Origin: DATAZK01 sp965199805
GTDB lineage: Bacteria > Actinomycetota > Actinomycetes > Frankiales > Frankiaceae
Assembly (NCBI GenBank): GCA_965199805.1
Contig: CBDATO010000001.1
Span: forward strand, 2,604,001 to 2,668,000
DNA: 64,000 nt
Direction: 5' to 3'
Positions 60,006 to 64,000 of this stretch are shown here, in pieces. The notes under the pieces are model-generated. The model was not told the origin of the DNA. It did not search any database and was given only the letters and a program-made list of their open reading frames with translations. A program made the translations under genes and the position numbers. The first letter of the stretch is position 1, and every line of letters begins with the position of its first letter.

Positions 60006-61193
60006 ATGACGGGGCGGCACGGGGTGAAGCGCGCGCCCGTAAGGGGCGGGCTGTCGTCCGCATTCAGCCGCTGGTGGGGAGACGGGCCGTTGCACCGGCC
60101 CGGCGCCCGCCGCCGCTACGGCACGATGCTGCTGGTCCTCGTCGTGCTCGCCGCGGCGCCGGCGGTCATCGCCGCGTTGCCCGTCTCCGTCGGTACGGCG
60201 TCGTCCGCCACCCTGCTCGCGCGGGTGAAGGCGTCCGGGTCGATCCCGTACACCGGCCTGGCGTCGGTTTCCGGTCAGCTGGCGGTGCCGGACCTCGGGA
60301 TCGTCGGGCGCGAGGTCACCAACCTGCTGACCAGCACCACCCGGGTACGGGTGTGGTGGGCGGGGTCGACGCGCTACCGGGTCGACCAGCAGTCGGTGGA
60401 CGGCGAGGTCGACATCTACCGCAACGGCGCCACCACCTGGAACTGGGACTCCTCCACCCGGCTGGCGCTGCGCTCCACCGGCCCGCCGCAGTACGCGCTG
60501 CCGGCGGCCGACGACGTGCTGCCGGGCACGCTGGCCCGGCGCCTGCTGTCCCAGGCCGATCCCGCCCAGGTGACCGTGGGCGGCGCCGCGCGGATCGCCC
60601 GCCACGACACCCGTGTGCTGATCTGGCGCCCGGACGATCCCCGCTCCCTGATCGCCCAGGTCAAGGTGTGGGTGGACCCGGAGACCGGCTTCCCGTACGG
60701 GGTCGAGATCAGGGCGGTGGGCGGTGAGGCCCGGGCGTACAGCTCGTCGTTCCTGGACGTCTCGCTGGATCCGCCGGCGCCGGACCGGCTCGCGTTCGAT
60801 CCGACGAAGGACCCGACCGCCGTGGTGCAGGACGACGGCGACGGGCGGCCCCGGGGCAACGGACTGGGCGAGCGGTTGCCGGCCACCCTCGGCGGCCTCC
60901 CGCAGCGCAGCCCGCAGACGTCCTTCTACGCCACCTACGGCACCGGGGCCTCGGTCGTCGCCGTGGGAAGGGTCCCCTCGTCCGCGACCGATTCCCTGCG
61001 CAGCAACCTCGACACGGCCGCTCGGCCGCCCATCACCGGACAATTCGGGGAAGGTTCGCTCATTTCGACCTCACTGCTGACCGGACTGATCTTCTCCAAC
61101 AGGGGCTCCGGCTACGTGCTGCTCGGCACCGTCACCCGGGCCGAGCTGGAGGCCATCGCCCTCGACCTGGTGCAGGCCCGGAGACGATCATGA
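60006..61193 (+). CDS. LolA/RseB-like extracytoplasmic protein
   Basis: The 395-residue protein has a basic N-terminus (GRHGVKRAPVRGG), one helix at about 40-62 (TMLLVLVVLAAAPAVIAALPV) and a long beta-rich domain. VKASGSIPYTGLASVSGQLAVPDL, YRVDQQSVDGEVDIYRNGATTWNWD and KVWVDPETGFPYGVEIRAVGG match the LolA/RseB-like lipid-binding half-barrel. It is coupled by ATGA to an ABC ATPase and a permease. It may present a lipid or lipoprotein to the transporter or sense its load. Confidence 0.8.
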   Translation: MTGRHGVKRAPVRGGLSSAFSRWWGDGPLHRPGARRRYGTMLLVLVVLAAAPAVIAALPVSVGTASSATLLARVKASGSIPYTGLASVSGQLAVPDLGIVGREVTNLLTSTTRVRVWWAGSTRYRVDQQSVDGEVDIYRNGATTWNWDSSTRLALRSTGPPQYALPAADDVLPGTLARRLLSQADPAQVTVGGAARIARHDTRVLIWRPDDPRSLIAQVKVWVDPETGFPYGVEIRAVGGEARAYSSSFLDVSLDPPAPDRLAFDPTKDPTAVVQDDGDGRPRGNGLGERLPATLGGLPQRSPQTSFYATYGTGASVVAVGRVPSSATDSLRSNLDTAARPPITGQFGEGSLISTSLLTGLIFSNRGSGYVLLGTVTRAELEAIALDLVQARRRS

Positions 61194-62089
61194 TCACCAC
61201 CGAGAACCTGACGAAGCGCTACGGCAAGCTCACGATCGTCGACAACCTCTCGCTCGACGTCCGCGAGGGTGACCGCTACGGCTTCCTCGGGCCCAACGGC
61301 TCGGGCAAGTCGACGACCGTACGCATGCTGCTCGGGCTGGTCTTCCCGTCCAGCGGCCGGATCGAGATGCTCGGGCAGCCGGTGCCCAAGCACGTGCGCA
61401 AGGCGCTCACGCAGGTGGGCGCGATCATCGAGGCGCCGGCGTTCTGGCCGAACCTGTCGGGACGGCGCAACCTGCGCCTGCGTGACGCGGCCGGCCCCGG
61501 GGGCGGCCGCCGTACCCGGGAGGCGCGGGTCGGCGAAGCCCTCGAGCGGGTCGGGATGACCGGCGTCGACGACCGGCCGGTGAAGGCGTACTCGCTCGGT
61601 ATGAAGCAGCGGCTCGGCCTCGCCGCGGCGCTGCTGCGCAAGCCCGACCTGCTGATCCTCGACGAGCCCACGAATGGCCTCGACCCGCAGGGGATCCTCG
61701 AGATCCGGACGCTCCTGCACGAGCTCAACGCCCAGGGCACGACGGTCTTCATGTCCAGTCACCTGCTGACCGAGATCGAGGCGCTCTGCACCCGGGTCGG
61801 GGTGATCAGCGGCGGCAAGCTCGTCGTGCAGGACGACCTGGACACGCTGCGTACGCCGACCGGGGAGGTCTTCATCCGCACCGCCGACATGGCGCAGGCG
61901 ACCGGGCTGCTCGGGCAGTCCGTGCTGCGCCGCGACGGGGAGGACGGCCTGTACGTCCGCAGCGACGACCCGGCCGCGCTGAACGCGATCCTCGTCGGCC
62001 GCGGCGTCCGCATCAGCGAGCTGCAGGTACGCCGCCGCTCCCTCGAGGACGTCTTCCTCGCCAGTACGCGCTCGAGCGTGTTCTCGTGA
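61190..62089 (+). CDS. ABC transporter ATP-binding protein
   Basis: The 299-residue ATPase has Walker A GPNGSGKS, signature YSLGMKQRL, Walker B LLILDEPTNGLDPQG and H-loop SSHLL. Resembles the bacitracin/CcmA-type exporters (ABC-2 class). ATG overlaps the LolA-like stop; its own stop overlaps the permease GTG. A single permease gene follows. Confidence 0.92.
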   Translation: MITTENLTKRYGKLTIVDNLSLDVREGDRYGFLGPNGSGKSTTVRMLLGLVFPSSGRIEMLGQPVPKHVRKALTQVGAIIEAPAFWPNLSGRRNLRLRDAAGPGGGRRTREARVGEALERVGMTGVDDRPVKAYSLGMKQRLGLAAALLRKPDLLILDEPTNGLDPQGILEIRTLLHELNAQGTTVFMSSHLLTEIEALCTRVGVISGGKLVVQDDLDTLRTPTGEVFIRTADMAQATGLLGQSVLRRDGEDGLYVRSDDPAALNAILVGRGVRISELQVRRRSLEDVFLASTRSSVFS

Positions 62090-62895
62090 TCGCCGTCGAG
62101 CTGCGGCTGCTCGCCCGCAAGCCGCGTACGTGGATCTCGCTGCTGATCCTCATCGCCCTTCCGGTGACCGTCGCGATCTTCCTCGCCGCGACTAAGCTGG
62201 CCCCGGCGCCGGGGACGGGTCCGGCGCTGCTCTCGCAGGTGCTGAGCAACGGCACGCTCTTCGCCGCCGCCGCGCTGGCGGTCGACCTCGTGCCGCTGCT
62301 GCCGCTGTCGGTGCTGGTCGTCGCCGGTGACGCCATCGCGGGGGAGGCGAGCACCGGCACGCTGCGCTACCTGCTGACCCGCCCGGTGGGGCGCAGCAAG
62401 CTGCTGGTGGCGAAGCTGGTCTCGATCATCACGTACGTGCTGGTCGCGGTCATCTCGGTGGCGCTGTCGGGCTACCTGGCCGGCGTCATCCTGTTCGGCA
62501 GCTCCGGATCGATCACGACGGTCTCCGGCGGGGAGCCGCTCACGCCCGGCCAGACCGCCACCCGGATCCTGCTCACCGTCCTGTACGTCGGGGTCTCGAT
62601 GCTCGGGGTCGCGGCGTTCGCCCTCTTCCTGTCGACGCTGTTCGACAACTCGCTCGGCGCAGCGCTGGGCGGCTTCGCCATCCTCATCGCGTCGACGACG
62701 CTCGACGCCCTGGACGCCGCAGGCGTGGTGCAGCCGTACCTGCCGACCCACTACTGGCTCAAGTTCATCGACCTGTTCCGCAATCCGGTGCTCTGGCGCG
62801 ACATCGAACGCGGGGTGCTCCTGCAGCTGGGCTACGTCGCCGTGCTGCTCGGCGCAGCCTGGGCGGTCTTCATGACCAAAGACATCAAGAGCTGA
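62086..62895 (+). CDS. ABC-2 type transporter permease
   Basis: The 269-residue protein has six membrane helices (TWISLLILIALPVTVAIFLA, LVPLLPLSVLVVAGDAIAGE, LLVAKLVSIITYVLVAVISVALSGYLAGVILFG and later ones). The GEASTGTLRYLLTRPVGRSKLLVAKL segment is the ABC-2 EAA-like coupling helix. GTG overlaps the ATPase stop (GTGA). Substrate unknown; the LolA-like gene in the operon suggests a lipid-linked cargo. Confidence 0.87.
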   Translation: MIAVELRLLARKPRTWISLLILIALPVTVAIFLAATKLAPAPGTGPALLSQVLSNGTLFAAAALAVDLVPLLPLSVLVVAGDAIAGEASTGTLRYLLTRPVGRSKLLVAKLVSIITYVLVAVISVALSGYLAGVILFGSSGSITTVSGGEPLTPGQTATRILLTVLYVGVSMLGVAAFALFLSTLFDNSLGAALGGFAILIASTTLDALDAAGVVQPYLPTHYWLKFIDLFRNPVLWRDIERGVLLQLGYVAVLLGAAWAVFMTKDIKS

Positions 62896-62914
62896 GGGGC
62901 GACAGCCCGGGCGA

Positions 62915-62954
62915 TACCCTCGGGGACGTGGTTGGGAAATCCTGTGGTTGCTGA
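62915..62954 (+). promoter_or_regulatory. -10 element and eight-residue UGA-terminated uORF overlapping prfB
   Basis: TACCCT (62915-62920) lies seven bases before GTG 62928. That codon reads MVGKSCGC and ends at TGA 62952-62954, eight bases past the prfB GTG at 62944. prfB is in the +1 frame relative to it. Detected from spacing only. Confidence 0.35.
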
Positions 62955-64000
62955 GCTGGCCGACGAGCTGAAGCAGTTGGACGGCATGCTCAACGGAGTC
63001 GAGCAGGTACTCGATCTGCCCGGCCTACACGAGCAGCTCGCCAAGCTCGAGGAGACGGCGGCCGACCCGGAGCTGTGGAGCGACCAGGGCCGAGCGCAGA
63101 AGATCACGAGCGACCTCTCGCGCATCCGCGCCGACATCAACCGGGTCGAGGGCCTGCGCGCCCGGATCGACGACGCGGTGGCCGCTGTCGAGCTGGACGA
63201 CCCCGACCTGATCACGGAGGCCGTCGCCTCGCTGCCGACGCTGCAGAAGGAAGTGCAGTCGCTCGAGGTGCGCACCCTGCTGTCCGGTGAGTACGACTCC
63301 CGCGGCGCGATCGTGCAGCTCTCGGCCGGTGCCGGCGGGGTCGACGCCGCCGACTGGACCGAGATGATGATGCGGATGTATCTGCGCTGGGCGGAGCGCC
63401 GCGGCTGGCCGACGGAGGTGCTCGACACCTCCTACGCCGAAGAGGCGGGCCTGAAGAGCGCCACCTTCAAGGTGACGGCGCCGTTCGCCTACGGCACGCT
63501 GCGCAGCGAGCACGGCGTGCATCGGCTTGTGCGGATCAGCCCGTTCGACAACCAGTCGCGACGTCAGACGTCGTTCACCGGCGTCGAGGTCACCCCGATC
63601 GTCGAGACCAACGACGAGGTCGACATCGACGAGAAGGACCTGCGGATCGACATCTTCCGCAGCTCCGGCCCCGGTGGTCAGGGCGTCAACACCACCGACT
63701 CCGCCGTCCGCATCACCCATCTGCCGACCAACATCGTCGTCACCTGTCAGAACGAGCGCTCGCAGCTGCAGAACAAGGCGGCGGCGATGCAGGTGCTCGC
63801 GGGCAAGTTGCTCGAGCGCCAGCGTGAGGACGAGGCCGAGGAGCGGCACCGGCTGACCGGCGGCCCGCAGGTCGCCGGCTTCGGCTCGCAGATCCGCAGC
63901 TACGTGCTGCACCCGTACCAGATGGTGAAGGACCTGCGCACCGAGGAGGAGACCGGTAACACCGGCGCGGTGCTCGACGGTGACATCGACGGCTTCCTCG
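62944..64000 (+). CDS. prfB: Peptide chain release factor 2 (3' end outside window)
   Basis: Recognises UGA and UAA stop codons and releases the peptide. The 352 visible codons include the RF2-specific SPF tripeptide (RISPFDNQSRRQT) and the GGQ peptidyl-hydrolysis loop SSGPGGQGVNTTDSAV. The start LADELKQLDGMLNGVEQVLDLPG is the normal actinobacterial N-terminus. No in-frame TGA with +1 frameshift, as in Escherichia coli prfB, lies inside the coding part. GTG 62944 has GGGAAA upstream. The frame is open to the window end. Confidence 0.95.
   Translation, partial: MVAELADELKQLDGMLNGVEQVLDLPGLHEQLAKLEETAADPELWSDQGRAQKITSDLSRIRADINRVEGLRARIDDAVAAVELDDPDLITEAVASLPTLQKEVQSLEVRTLLSGEYDSRGAIVQLSAGAGGVDAADWTEMMMRMYLRWAERRGWPTEVLDTSYAEEAGLKSATFKVTAPFAYGTLRSEHGVHRLVRISPFDNQSRRQTSFTGVEVTPIVETNDEVDIDEKDLRIDIFRSSGPGGQGVNTTDSAVRITHLPTNIVVTCQNERSQLQNKAAAMQVLAGKLLERQREDEAEERHRLTGGPQVAGFGSQIRSYVLHPYQMVKDLRTEEETGNTGAVLDGDIDGFL

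Noticed and set aside
62940..62960. Programmed +1 frameshift in prfB like that of E. coli
   Set aside because: No in-frame TGA with a slippery CUU and SD-like spur is found. The UGC before the uORF TGA slips poorly. The overlap is better viewed as a separate uORF.

Overview
The window is about 70-75 % G+C, uses GTG starts freely, and shows many four-base ATGA/GTGA gene overlaps. It carries actinobacterial hallmarks: a WhiB regulator, MtrAB-LpqB, the F420 genes fbiA/B/C, DUF3499, DUF3072 and Rv3235-type proteins. The gene content fits a chromosomal segment of a Micromonosporaceae-like actinomycete (Actinoplanes/Micromonospora type). That assignment is inferred from gene content, not from an rRNA gene. 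No tRNA, rRNA, CRISPR array, insertion sequence or phage was seen. No gene-free stretch exceeds about 250 bases.

Bases 1-11.7 kb hold a DUF3105 protein (cut by the window edge), an AlkA-like glycosylase, the F420 genes fbiB-fbiA divergent from fbiC, whiB2, an Rv3259-type protein, DUF3499, a zinc ribbon, manB, a Trm112-like protein and a SIS-domain isomerase. Bases 11.7-19.6 kb hold an HNH nuclease, RDD and SpoIIM membrane proteins, and a five-gene MoxR/DUF58/DUF4350/DUF4129 operon. Bases 19.8-32.1 kb hold mtrA-mtrB-lpqB, a ComF-type gene, hpf, an orphan LuxR-type response regulator, a hydrolase, a double GNAT acetyltransferase and secA. Together the first and third blocks follow the Mycobacterium tuberculosis order Rv3262-Rv3240c, with the MoxR block inserted.

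Bases 32.1-36.6 kb hold an Rv3235-like gene, a LysM protein, an unknown gene, a small HTH protein, and a SAF-domain/TadZ pair that begins a Tad (Flp) pilus system. Its remaining genes (tadA, tadB, tadC, pilin, TadE-type minor pilins, TadG-like) lie 12 kb away at 48.5-53.3 kb. Between them are a patatin lipase, DUF6912, DUF3072, a GGDEF-EAL c-di-GMP enzyme, an MFS exporter with a low-GC3 small reading frame behind it, an aldo/keto reductase-SDR pair, a conserved protein of unknown function and a cytochrome P450.

Bases 53.3-64 kb hold a lipoprotein, an alpha/beta hydrolase broken by an in-frame TAA, a FadE34-like fused acyl-CoA dehydrogenase, a divergent MerR/SDR pair, phoH2, a LolA/RseB-like protein in an operon with an ABC transporter, and the start of prfB.

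Three candidates stand out for follow-up. First, a UGA-terminated leaderless mini-ORF overlaps the prfB start. Second, a three-stem RNA leader plus a nine-codon uORF precedes the SAF/TadZ pilus genes. Third, a small low-GC3 reading frame sits behind an MFS exporter. A recurring TAnnnT-N6-start geometry also points to many leaderless genes.
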